DNA of 64,000 nt from Hofstenia miamia (lineage: Eukaryota; Xenacoelomorpha; Acoela): assembly GCA_004352715.1 (NCBI GenBank), contig SCFE01000062.1, positions 672,269 through 736,268 on the forward strand, in the 5' to 3' direction. Below are positions 1-10,604 of the stretch, piece by piece. Made by a program: the position numbers and the translations under genes. The notes under the pieces were generated by a model. That model was given only the letters and a program-made list of their open reading frames with translations, had not been told where the DNA came from and searched no databases. Numbering within the stretch: position 1 is the stretch's first letter; each line of letters opens with the position of its first letter.

Positions 1-305
1 ATATTAATTCTTTCTAATTTTAAAATTTAATTGCTCAATGTATATTGGGAATTTTCTACTAAATACATAATGACTAGATGATTCAATTTTAAACTGTTTT
101 GAATTAACGTGATTTATACAATTATGTTTATTTTTTCATTTTTGATGGTACATTCTTTATAAGTATGGTTTTCTGAAGAAAACATGAACGATAACGTCTC
201 ATTATTGTATGAATTGATGAGTGCCCATTCATACAACACTTACAACACATCTGGACATAGTGATGATCACAAACATTTATTGTATTGAATCCCAATTACA
301 ATTTT
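1..305. other. AT-rich non-coding DNA
   Basis: I see no coding pattern, RNA gene or transposon end in this stretch. It lies just beyond the stop of the minus-strand coding relic that ends at 306. Confidence 0.5.
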
Positions 306-1025
306 TTATTCAGAAGTAATAAGCGCATTTTGGGTGTGACCTTTATAATAACTTGCTAACGATTCTTCAAATAATTTGTTTTCGAAAACAAAATTGATAT
401 GTCATTTCATTAACATCTTCTAATAATTCTTTATTATCAAGTAATAAATTTATTTTTATCAAATGCATCAAGATCCGAAAATTTTTCAAATATTGGTATG
501 TTTGTAGTTCTAAACTTTGATAAAAATTTAGTTGATGGTTTTAAATTGATATTTTTAAGCTGTCCTAGTTTCGCTTCTGCCGTCCTGAATTTTTGGCTTG
601 ACCTACAAACAAACAAACTTATTGCGGTTATTAATTTTCAGGTTTTCAATAGTGGGTGCATTCTCATTTAAGTTCTTGATCGATTTTTCGATATCAGAAA
701 CAAATTTGTTGCCCTCTTTTACTTAATGAACCGTCCTTATAGCTATTTTTGGTTTGAATTTTGTCTCCGGTTCAATGTCCATTCTTTCCGATTTCTTATT
801 TGATTAAGGTTTCATAGAGAATTTCTCAAATTCCTTTTTTGAATTATCTTTTAGATATGCTATAAAGTCTGACTTAATTTTGCAAAAAAATTTTTGCACA
901 ATCGAGTTTCGATTTATTAGATATATTTAAACCGTTAACCAGGAGCTCCGAGGTCACAAAAGAGTTCCAAAAACCCTTGTAATTTATCATTTGTTTTAAA
1001 AATATCAGAATATTGTTCGAACAAC
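306..1025 (-). pseudogene. Degenerate coding sequence of unknown family
   Basis: Read on the minus strand, this stretch gives several coherent, Lys/Glu/Asn-rich peptide blocks in changing frames, separated by stops and frameshifts. From upstream to downstream they include FEQYSDIFKTNDKLQGFLEL, KIKSDFIAYLKDNSKKEFEK, an open run of about 55 codons around 450-600 with KFLSKFRTTNIPIFEKFSD, and a last block ending ASYYKGHTQNALITSE before a TAA at 308-306. Random AT-rich DNA rarely gives so many long stop-free blocks in one order. I do not recognise the family. It could be an ORF of an old mobile element or a decayed host gene. The switching frames show it no longer encodes a protein. Confidence 0.5.
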
Positions 1026-2207
1026 TTGAAAGTGATGAAAATTAAAGCAAATTAAAAATTAAATTCCTTTAATTTTTTTCATAAAAATTACTATATCGTT
1101 ATTGAAATTTTATTAAAAATGACTACAACAAATTCAAATTTCAACGATCAACAATTAATGCAATTATTGAGGTTATTATATATAGAGTAATGATCTGTTG
1201 GGCAAAAATATATACACAGACATTCCTTCGTTAGTTGTTTCAAAGTGATGAATGTATTATTTATTAATTAAAGGAAATATAATATATCCAAATATTTGAT
1301 GTTTCATCTGCATCATTAATATCGGATTATTTATGCAATAGATACCAGTGCCTAATTAGAAGAAATCACGGCTGCTTACAGTTTAGCTCACTAATTCAAT
1401 ATTTTATTAATAAAAATTATACAATAAATCTAAGATGATATTTTGAAGTCATATTTTTAAAATTGCTTCCATAGGCAGCTGCCCAGGTTTGACTATAACA
1501 AGAATCCATCCTGAAAAAATATAGAAAATTTATGTTGAAGAACACCATCAATCTATATGCAATTTTCATATCTATGAATATCAAACTAAAGTGATTTATA
1601 AGCTAATGATATTATTGTAATCGAACTTACCATATAAAAAAATTCTAAGGGAATTACATGAAATTTAATATTAAAAATAGAAAAAATTTTGTTTTTTAGA
1701 AATAAATAAAAGATGTAGCCCAAATTTATTTAGCTCAAATTTCGCAGCAATTTATTAAGCTTAAAGTCATGCTTAGATGATCGCTTCCTATCAAAATATA
1801 AAATTTTGAATGCAAAGCTTAATGTTTGATACAAGAATTTAAACCAGTCAAATGATGCTTTGAAGCTGCTAAATTTTTTACTTTTGTTTAGATTAGGAAT
1901 GTTGAATTTATATTAAAAAATTTTATGATCTACTTTTCACTTTCAACTTTTCTAAAATTTAGTGATTTCTTACTATGGGCTAATAATAAATATTGTTTGG
2001 TTTTATAATCAATCAATGACATTGTAAGTGTGTCATATATNCACTCTGTAGGCCGCGATAGCTCAATAACAATCGTATTTTTAATATGATTTCATTAATT
2101 TAGATAGTTTTTAGAGCGATGAATATATGCAAACAGTATGAGGAAGTTATTACATTTTTGTATCCAGCGCCTTGTAGATATTTTAAAATTTTGTATCCAA
2201 AGCTTGT
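1026..2207. other. AT-rich non-coding DNA with a single N
   Basis: No convincing gene or transposon end is visible. A single unresolved base lies at 2041. A short local direct repeat (TTTTGTATCCA...CTTGTA, twice) lies at about 2157-2208, just before the microsatellite. Confidence 0.45.
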
Positions 2208-2236
2208 ATATACATATATACATATATATATATATT
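2208..2236. repeat. (TA)n microsatellite, imperfect
   Basis: Interrupted TA/CA repeat directly abutting the left end of transposon copy A. The transposon appears to have inserted into a TA tract. Confidence 0.85.
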
Positions 2237-4255
2237 AGGGTGGCTCTTATTTTTGAAAGTTCGAAATTTTTTGCTCTCCACTTTTAAAATGGATCCAACA
2301 CCTAAAAAACCCTCCCCGAGAAATTTTGAAATATTTCAATAACATTTAGAGGTAGTCCACTCAAAGTACAATATACTTGCCTATTATAACACATGTGCTA
2401 TCAAGTAAGAAAGATTGCTCTGGTTATCAAGCAATCTACCATTTGATTGCTTGTGGTTTATTGTGCTACATAAACACAAACACCTCTTTGTTTATATGGT
2501 GTTAATGTGTCTGCTTACTACAAACCTAATCCAATTTTTTTTCTGCAGGTTTTTTGCATTTGTAACTGTGTACAAATAACTGATCTTAAAGTAATTACCA
2601 CTCCTAGCAAATAAACGAGTAGGACTATTGTAATGACTGCAGCTGAATGTGCTATGCGTAGCAAAGATAGATACTTTCTTCTGGATTATATTGTCAAAGA
2701 ATTTTCTGGTGGTAAGTTACCATCAAATCGAGATGCTTTGGGTGTGTTTATGCGACGTCATATTGAAGAGAAAGGACAATACTTAAAGCAGCAACCAAAA
2801 CGATCAGGGATCTTGTTTTTATTTGTACAGGAAAGGCACGAATTCCTGTGAGCCTGAGCATCGTGCAGTAATTCAAATTGAAGCTCTCTATCAGACTTGG
2901 AAAGATCTAAAGCGGCTCAGAAATCGACGGACCACAGCTCAGATAAAAAAGAGAAAATGTTTTTGGATAACTTGAATGATTTTTTTGATATAGTCCATGC
3001 AAATGCTCTACACATGATAGTTATAAAAGAAGACAAAGAATTTCTACTACTTGCCCAACGAGAGAAAGGAAAGCGTGTTTGTATGGGATCTGTGGATAAA
3101 GCCTTGGCTGCAAAGAAAAAGCGGATTATGCAAAAGAGGAAAGCAAAAAATATGCGGAAGAAAAAGGCTGGAGAAAAATACAAAGCATCTACTTCGAAAG
3201 ACGTTATTCTTGTCTTCCAGAGCAGGGCAGAGGGTGGAATGTCAGAAGAAACAGAACAACCTCATCCAAAACTCTAAAAGGCCTGACAAAACCTTGTTGG
3301 CTCGACAGAACATTGTTCCATCTTCTGTACTCAAGCATCAGATAGAAAAGCTACAATTGTGCTGATAAAAGCTGCTAGAAGATGATGTGGAGGAACCCTT
3401 TAAAAGATCTCAGTGTCAGGCTTCTTTCCTAAAAGAAAAATATCTTGAAGATTTCGTCACTACAGAAACAATTAGATTCTTCCAAAAGCTTCGATTAGAT
3501 GATAAGTTCCTCAATGAAGATCCAAGTTTCTGATTCAAAAACAAGGGTTTCCACTCTGTTAAAGATACTGTAAATAGCTTAAAAGTACTTAATGACTATG
3601 CAGAACGTGGAATTGCTCTCATCCAGTCTTACAACCGATTATTGATGAAAGATGAAGAGCAATTGCAGTTCTTACTGCAAGTTGTTTCTGAGCATCGACG
3701 CATTTACCTAAGTGAATCCAAAGTAGCCCTGGTTCAACCGAAGCAATTATGAGTAAGCGTACAACAAACGATACTGCCTTGAGCAGATATTACTCATTAG
3801 AAAGGACTTAATTGATATAAGTATGCTGATCAAGTTGATAAGTTTTTTAACAAGATTTTGGTTTAACTAGCACATGTGACATTTCATATTTTAATATGAT
3901 TTTGCTTGTATTACTTTAGTTTAATTTAAATTTAAATTTAAACCTTGCCAGTCATCTTAATTAGGAATAATTAACAACATCATATTGTACATGAGCTTAA
4001 CAGGCAAAGTCCAACATATGTGATGACTTTGTAGCACTCTTATCTCTACTTCGTAGATTAAACCGGCAGCAATTTTTACTGCAGCGTAAAATTTTACTGC
4101 ATTACCGTATATTACAGAATTTTAACCCTCTGGACTACCATTAAACGTTAATAAAATTTTTAATGCAGTGTTTCTGAATGAAATGTATTCTATTTATGGC
4201 CGGAGAGCAACGAAAATGCGACGTTTAATTTTTATCTTCATATAAGAGCCACCCT
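2237..4255 (+). mobile_element. Internally deleted DNA transposon, copy A (AGGGTGGCTC family)
   Basis: The element begins AGGGTGGCTCTTAT and ends with the inverted sequence ATAAGAGCCACCCT, a 14-bp perfect terminal inverted repeat. It becomes 16 bp if the flanking TT/AA is counted. Both ends are embedded in (TA)n, so the target duplication (TA or longer) cannot be resolved. It is about 2.0 kb and carries a broken plus-strand coding region. A second copy lies at 8615-10604. The left about 1.8 kb differs from copy B by scattered substitutions and indels, while bases from about 4075 onward are identical. The superfamily is not clear from the ends. The coding part lacks a visible DDE core, consistent with an internal deletion. 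Confidence 0.8.
2633..3752 (+). pseudogene. Broken transposase-like ORF of copy A
   Basis: The first block (73 codons from ATG 2633) contains GGKLPSNRDALGVFMRRHIE and stops at 2851. A second block contains KEKMFLDNLNDFFDIVHANA and continues as a basic Lys/Arg-rich segment to a stop near 3277. Further blocks follow in other frames: KYLEDFVTTETI near 3440 and a C-terminal signature ERGIALIQSYNRLL with DEEQLQFLLQVV at about 3605-3690. The order looks like the N-terminal basic region and the C-terminal tail of a larger protein whose middle has been lost. I associate the C-terminal signature with an uncharacterised transposase-like family found in many invertebrates, but only from general memory. 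Copy A lost one base in the AAAAAA run near 2945, where copy B has one more A. It is non-functional as it stands. Confidence 0.65.
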
Positions 4256-4256
4256 A

Positions 4257-4283
4257 ATATATATATATATATATATATATATA
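4257..4283. repeat. (TA)n microsatellite
   Basis: TA tract abutting the right end of transposon copy A. Its length is identical to that at the corresponding place beside copy B. Confidence 0.9.
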
Positions 4284-5360
4284 ACTAAATTCTCTAATAG
4301 CGTTTGTAAATATTCCTAATTGTATATGCATTTGTTGTTTTATTTGCATTGCTAATTTTTGACGTTATTTAGAGTTGTAAACATTATTTAATATTGTAAA
4401 AAGCAACTCTAAATATAGATATTTTCGTTTCTTCATACCTACTACTATAAGGCAATTAGCCTGCATACATTTTTAAGGTAGGTGGAAATAACGCTTTAAA
4501 TATTTCGAAATATTTTGGGAACACAATTTTGCAATAAAATTATTATAGATTGGTGATTCATGTTGTTGTATGTTATTTGGAATAAAATGGACGATTCGGC
4601 TGCACGTTGTCTATCGTCATTTGAGTGGTTGTCATAACTAAATTGTTCCCAAGACAACATCTTAGAAATAAAGGGACAATTTATTGAAGAAAACGAGGCA
4701 GCATCAACAGGAGTAATAATGGGTGATTTTGTCGCACATCTCACAGCTACTAACTGGCTTGACTGGAAAGCTTGGGTTTGCACTTGCTTCTGTCCTCAAT
4801 ATGTATTCACAAAGATTGCACACACTGTAAGTATATTAATTATATTGAAGGAATTACTTAAAAACTTTCATGTTTGTAAAGTATTCTAAAAAAATGTGTA
4901 CTAGCGAAATCGAGTCGCTTATCGAAAGTTCGTAAGAAGAAGCAAGAGAATACACATAGCCTACTGCTTTCTGTAGGCTATAGAATATACCAAATATAAT
5001 TGACATATATTTAAAAGTAATGCTTCAAATTTAATTAACTGGAATGTACAGCTTCTCATGAGACGAAATTTTTTAATCCTTGTAATTACAAAATTAATTT
5101 TGTAATAGCATAGGATAATATTAAATTCCATTGTTCTCTGAGTAATGTGAGACTTCATTCTACTGCAAAATATGTTCTCAAAAACAATAATATTGTAATA
5201 TTTCCCAAGTGTGTGGAAGAGAAGAGATCCCGTCCAATCTCGTCTAATAATATCCATTTTTTGTGTGTCGATTTTGTAGTAATTTTTCATCCGTATGGTT
5301 TTTGTATAAATTGGTGGGATATTATATATTTAATTTAAAATTGTGTAATTACTAAAACAC

Positions 5361-5382
5361 AAATATATATATATATATATAT
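5361..5382. repeat. (TA)n microsatellite
   Basis: TA tract about 50 bp downstream, in minus-strand sense, of the hammerhead-like motif. Confidence 0.85.
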
Positions 5383-5427
5383 TGTGTACAAAGTGTGCTT
5401 AAACTATTCATTGTAAAAAACAAGAAA

Positions 5428-5482
5428 TATTTTATGTAGACATGTTTCGAGTGTCTCCACTCATCGTCAGTACAAAATAACT
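5428..5482 (-). ncRNA. Hammerhead ribozyme-like motif (Penelope-like-element type), copy A
   Basis: Read on the minus strand, the order of parts is that of a hammerhead self-cleaving RNA. The invariant CTGACGA (5470-5464) is followed by one unpaired T and a stem-loop GAGTG-GAGA-CACTC (stem II, 5 bp, GNRA-type loop). Next come the invariant GAAA (5448-5445), a 2-bp stem III (AC/GT) with an AT loop, and the cleavage triplet GTC ending at 5439. Stem I can form between ATTTTGTA before CTGACGA and TACATAAAA after GTC (4 bp, one bulged base, then 3 bp). The very short stem III is known from hammerheads of Penelope-like retroelements, where activity is thought to need a dimer or tandem copy. No reverse transcriptase or GIY-YIG coding is visible nearby. 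An identical copy lies at 11777-11831. Activity is inferred, not shown. Confidence 0.65.
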
Positions 5483-6228
5483 AAAATAAAATGGTGGTAA
5501 ATACAAATTTTATAATTTTAAAATTGTAATTCGTAGATCTTATACGATATTAGTCTTTGACTTAATTGTTTATTTAATAGATTCTCCTTAGTTTCTTTTA
5601 TGAATATAGCTTCTGCAATTTTTGTATGCTTGGTTTTCATTAAAATAGTAAAGAATTTCAGAGCATATGGTGGCTGCGCATGCTCTGCAATTTCCTACAT
5701 CAAAGTAATCCCGCGTTTTCTCATGGCTTGTAAATCAACACGTAAATGCAAGCAATTAACTTTGCATGAAAAAATGAAATTATTCGCAAATTTACAGTAG
5801 AAAATAGCAAGCAATGTGATATTGCAGCTCAATATAATATAATTTTAGGTCAATTGCGCGGGTTTTTTGAAAATCGAGGTTGTAACATTAATCAGGAAAT
5901 ATTCAACTCCATTGAAGACTCCATTGGTATGTTGTTGAATGTAAGGTTGTCCAAACAACAATCGATAAATACGTTTTTAAGAATTGATGTAATTTTGTTT
6001 CTTTTGCATTATATTGACTTCAGCTTATACAAATATGTTCTTGTATACAACATTTCTTTTTAATGTTTCAAAATTAATAAGATATGAGGGATTTTATGTA
6101 TAGGCTATCTTTATGTGCAGTCTTGTAGAGTTTAAAACGCGAGGTTTCAACATTATTTGCATGCACATATTCGAAAAAGTAACATCTAACTATTCAAAGG
6201 TTCAACTGGATATATATATATATATATA

Positions 6229-7228
6229 NNNNNNNNNNNNNNNNNNNNNNNNNNNNNNNNNNNNNNNNNNNNNNNNNNNNNNNNNNNNNNNNNNNNNNNN
6301 NNNNNNNNNNNNNNNNNNNNNNNNNNNNNNNNNNNNNNNNNNNNNNNNNNNNNNNNNNNNNNNNNNNNNNNNNNNNNNNNNNNNNNNNNNNNNNNNNNNN
6401 NNNNNNNNNNNNNNNNNNNNNNNNNNNNNNNNNNNNNNNNNNNNNNNNNNNNNNNNNNNNNNNNNNNNNNNNNNNNNNNNNNNNNNNNNNNNNNNNNNNN
6501 NNNNNNNNNNNNNNNNNNNNNNNNNNNNNNNNNNNNNNNNNNNNNNNNNNNNNNNNNNNNNNNNNNNNNNNNNNNNNNNNNNNNNNNNNNNNNNNNNNNN
6601 NNNNNNNNNNNNNNNNNNNNNNNNNNNNNNNNNNNNNNNNNNNNNNNNNNNNNNNNNNNNNNNNNNNNNNNNNNNNNNNNNNNNNNNNNNNNNNNNNNNN
6701 NNNNNNNNNNNNNNNNNNNNNNNNNNNNNNNNNNNNNNNNNNNNNNNNNNNNNNNNNNNNNNNNNNNNNNNNNNNNNNNNNNNNNNNNNNNNNNNNNNNN
6801 NNNNNNNNNNNNNNNNNNNNNNNNNNNNNNNNNNNNNNNNNNNNNNNNNNNNNNNNNNNNNNNNNNNNNNNNNNNNNNNNNNNNNNNNNNNNNNNNNNNN
6901 NNNNNNNNNNNNNNNNNNNNNNNNNNNNNNNNNNNNNNNNNNNNNNNNNNNNNNNNNNNNNNNNNNNNNNNNNNNNNNNNNNNNNNNNNNNNNNNNNNNN
7001 NNNNNNNNNNNNNNNNNNNNNNNNNNNNNNNNNNNNNNNNNNNNNNNNNNNNNNNNNNNNNNNNNNNNNNNNNNNNNNNNNNNNNNNNNNNNNNNNNNNN
7101 NNNNNNNNNNNNNNNNNNNNNNNNNNNNNNNNNNNNNNNNNNNNNNNNNNNNNNNNNNNNNNNNNNNNNNNNNNNNNNNNNNNNNNNNNNNNNNNNNNNN
7201 NNNNNNNNNNNNNNNNNNNNNNNNNNNN
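6229..7228. other. Assembly gap (exactly 1000 N)
   Basis: A run of exactly 1000 N, so the size is probably arbitrary. Both gap edges lie in (TA)n, which probably caused the assembly break. Confidence 0.98.
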
Positions 7229-7558
7229 TATATATATATGTAGATGGACTTGCGTAAAATTTCCTTACTACATAGAAATAATCCTGCTTTTTCTTAATAA
7301 ATGGTTGTTGGCCATTTCCAAATGCATCCTGAAATAACATTATTTGCTTACTAACTACGACGCAACTCTTCATTTGATAATTTTGTTTGCATATTCATTA
7401 AGATTATTTTAGTGGGTTATGCTGATATTTAAAATATTGAATGGAGCTCCTGCTATATCTCAGTAAAAATGGTGATGTGATTTCTAATATAGTTGAAGTT
7501 CAACTTCTTTATCAAAGCTGATGACGCCTCAAGTCAGAAAATTAAGACGTTAGTTCTT

Positions 7559-7592
<34 letters not shown>

Positions 7593-8590
7593 TAGGTTAA
7601 ATAACTGAAAAGTCGTTTTATCTAAGTTTGATTTATGCAATTATTACTGTACAAATTAAATGCATTTATTCGCATTCACACACTTAACTACTAATGAGCA
7701 CAAATTTCATTCACATTTTCTATGTCTTCAAGGACGTAGACTCATTCTTCTGTCATACATGCCTATACAACTTTTCATTTTTTATAAGGATAACAATAAA
7801 GCACCTAAATCTTTAGAATCAATTGTCATCATTGCGTATGTCTAGTGCTCTATTATATTATAACTCTCTATTATATATTAAAATATACTCTTCTATATGT
7901 TTCTGCTGTATTCTTGTTCTATTTGTTTCATAGCTGTGGCCTGGCCGCTTTTTATAGAGGATTCTTCTGTTCCATGCTTTAGACAAGATTTAACATCATT
8001 GATGACTATTACAAGACGATTAATATTTACAATATTTACCATTGCAGTTGATAGCTTAAAAGCATTGATTGAAAATGTCAAAGAAAAGAAAACAATAATA
8101 TTTCCTAATAAGATGGGTAGTCCAAGAGAATTCCTGGGTCTCTCGTCTGATGATCGCATGTGCAAAATTCTAAATGTAAATATAAAAAGTTTCTATCCGA
8201 TTAGGACTTTCGAGTTCTTGGCCTGATCAAGCATTTACACTCCACATATTAATTAGGGTTTAAATGCGTCATTTCACCTTGCAGCTGTGCATCAATGTCA
8301 AACTTAGCAAGTTAGTAAAACAACGTGCCAAAAGCTATCCAGTGCTAAATGCACACTCGCGATTGAGTGATATTATTTCCATTTGAATAGAAACTACCCT
8401 CTAATGTTGTACAAATTTATTTAATAGCATCATTTTTTCACAAAACTATCTCAGTTATAATACCATTCATTCGAGAATTTTGGCAACATAAACTACCATT
8501 TTTGCATTTCTTTTCTGTTATTCAACAAAGTTTTGTAAGATATCTGTTCAACAGATCGGTTAATAATAAAATGTACCCGCACAGCCCTAG
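7229..8590. other. AT-rich non-coding DNA left of transposon copy B
   Basis: This flank does not resemble the left flank of copy A. It holds (TA)n tracts at the gap edge and at 7562-7589. At about 7519-7550 lies a degenerate sequence with a CTGATGA...GAAAA order, possibly a decayed relative of the hammerhead-like repeat. No gene is supported. Confidence 0.5.
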
Positions 8591-8614
8591 TATATATATA
8601 TATATATATATATT
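8591..8614. repeat. (TA)n microsatellite
   Basis: TA tract abutting the left end of transposon copy B. Confidence 0.9.
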
Positions 8615-10604
8615 AGGGTGGCTCTTATTTTTGAAATTTCGAAATTTTTTGCTCTCCACCTTTAAAATGGATCCAATACCTAAAAAACCCTTCCCCAGAA
8701 ATTTTGAAATATTTCAATGAACGTTTAGGTTAGTCCACTCAAGATACAATATAGGCTTTCAGTGTCTTATGCACTTGCCTATTATAACACATGTGCTATC
8801 GAGTGAGAAAGATTGCTCTGGTTATCAAGCGGTCTACCGTATATGGTGTTAATGGCGTCTGCTTACTACAAACCCTATCCAATTTTTTTTCTGCAGGTTT
8901 TTTGCAGTTGTAACCTGTGTACAAATAACTGATCTTAAAGTAATTACCACTCCTACCACTCCTAGCAAATAAACTTTTGTAATGACTGCAGCTGAATGTG
9001 CTATGCGTAGCAAAGATAGATACTTTCTTCTGGATTATATTGTCAAAGAATTTTCTGGTGGTAAGTTACCATCAAATCGAGATGCTTTGGGTGTGTTTAT
9101 GCGACGTCATATTGAAGAGAAAGGACAATACCTAAAGCAGCAACCAAAACGATCAGGGATCTTGTTCTTATTTGGACAGGAAAGGCACGAATTCCTGTGA
9201 GGCCTGAGCATCGTGCAGTAATTCAACTTGAAGCTCTCTATCAGACTTGGAAAGATCTAAAGCGGCTCAGAAATCGACGGACCACAGCTCAGATAAAAAA
9301 AGAGAAAATGTTTTTGGATAACTTGAATGATCTTTTTGATATAGCCCATGCAAATGCTCTACACATGATAGTTATAAAAGAAGACAAAGAATTTCTACTT
9401 GCCCAACGAGAGAAAGGAAGGCGTGGTTGTATGGGATCTGTGGATAAGGCCTTGGCTGCAAAGGAAAAGCGGATTATGCAGAAGAGGAAAGCAAAAATAT
9501 GCGGAAGAAAAAGGCTGGAGAAGAATACAAAGCATCGACTTCGAAAGACGTTATTCTTGCATCTTCCAGCAGTAGCGGTGAGGATGTAAACAGTACAGAT
9601 GGTAGCATGTCAGATGAAACAGAACAACCTCATCCAAAGCTCTGTAGGGCTAGACAGAACATTGTTACACCTTCTCTTGCAGCTGCACTTGATCGTACTC
9701 AAGTATCAGATAGAAAAGCTACAATTGTGCTGATAAAAGCTGCTAGAAGATGATGTGGAGGAACCCTTTAAAAGATCTCAGTGTCAGGCTTCTTTCCTAA
9801 AAGAAAAAAAAATCTTGAAGATTTCGTCACTACAAAAACAATTAGTTCTTTCAAAAGCTTTGATTAGATGCTAAGTACCTCAATGAAGATCCAACTTTCT
9901 GATTCAAAAACAAGGGTTTCCACTCTGTTAAAGGTACTGTAAATAGCTTAAAAGTACTTAATGACTATGCAGAACGTGGAGTTGCTCTCATCCAGTGTTA
10001 CAACCGATTATTGATGAAAGATGAAGAGCAATTGCGTTTCTTACTGCAAGTTGTTTTTGAGGCATCGACGCATTTACCCAAATGTATCCAAAGTAGACCT
10101 GGTTCAACCGAAGCAATTATGAGTAAGCGTACAACAAACGATACTGCCTTGAGCAGATATTACTCATTAGAAAGGACTAAATTGATATAAGTGTTCTGAT
10201 CAAGTTGACAGCAATTTCAACAAGATTTCATATTTTAATATGATTTTGCTTGTATTATTTTACTTTAGTGCAATTTAAACTTAAATGTAGACCTTGCCAG
10301 TCATCTTAATTAGGAATAATTAACAACATCATATTGTACATGAGCTTAACAGGCAAAGTCCAACATATGTGATGACTTTGTAGCACTCTTATCTCTACTT
10401 CGTAGATTAAACCTGCAGAAATGTTTACTGCAGCGTAAAATTTTACTGCATTACCGTATATTACAGAATTTTAACCCTCTGGACTACCATTAAACGTTAA
10501 TAAAATTTTTAATGCAGTGTTTCTGAATGAAATGTATTCTATTTATGGCCGGAGAGCAACGAAAATGCGACGTTTAATTTTTATCTTCATATAAGAGCCA
10601 CCCT
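8615..10604 (+). mobile_element. Internally deleted DNA transposon, copy B (AGGGTGGCTC family)
   Basis: It has the same terminal inverted repeats as copy A (AGGGTGGCTCTTAT at the left, its complement at the right) and the same (TA)n embedding. Copy B keeps two segments missing or altered in copy A: a Ser-rich segment near 9565-9610 and a segment near 9665-9700. Copy A keeps sequence near 2460 and 3860 that copy B lacks. The two are therefore separate insertions with separate decay on the left, even though their right ends are identical. Confidence 0.8.
8982..10128 (+). pseudogene. Broken transposase-like ORF of copy B
   Basis: An N-terminal block (ATG 8982 to stop 9200) contains GGKLPSNRDALGVFMRRHIE. 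It is followed in another frame (9190-9490) by ARIPVRPEHRAVIQLEALYQ and KEKMFLDNLNDLFDIAHANA, then a basic run. After a one-base loss in an A-run near 9496, a third frame carries EEYKASTSKDVILASS, SMSDETEQPHPK and TPSLAAALDRTQVSDRKAT to a stop at 9753. The C-terminal signature with DEEQLRFLLQVV is near 10020-10055. The basic, acidic/Ser-rich and C-terminal parts are present but the central catalytic part is not visible, so I read this as a deletion derivative. Its lesions differ from those in copy A, which means both copies decayed independently. Confidence 0.65.

Larger units (their letters stand above)
4075..6228. repeat. 2.15-kb duplicated block, copy A (partner 10424-12577)
   Basis: From 4075 to the gap at 6229 the sequence matches 10424-12577 at a constant offset of 6349. 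This includes the last 180 bp of the transposon, the microsatellites and all flanking unique-looking DNA. I found no mismatch on reading the lines in parallel. The last mismatch to the left is at 4074/10423. Apart from the minus-strand ribozyme-like motif at 5428-5482 I see no gene. The short open frames inside look like chance. Confidence 0.85.

Noticed and set aside
6113-7373. Long open frames across the first gap on both strands
   Set aside because: They consist almost entirely of N and TA-repeat translation, so there is no coding evidence.
7897-8226. Overlapping open frames on both strands (about 100 codons)
   Set aside because: Neither has motifs, splice context or compositional support; likely chance.
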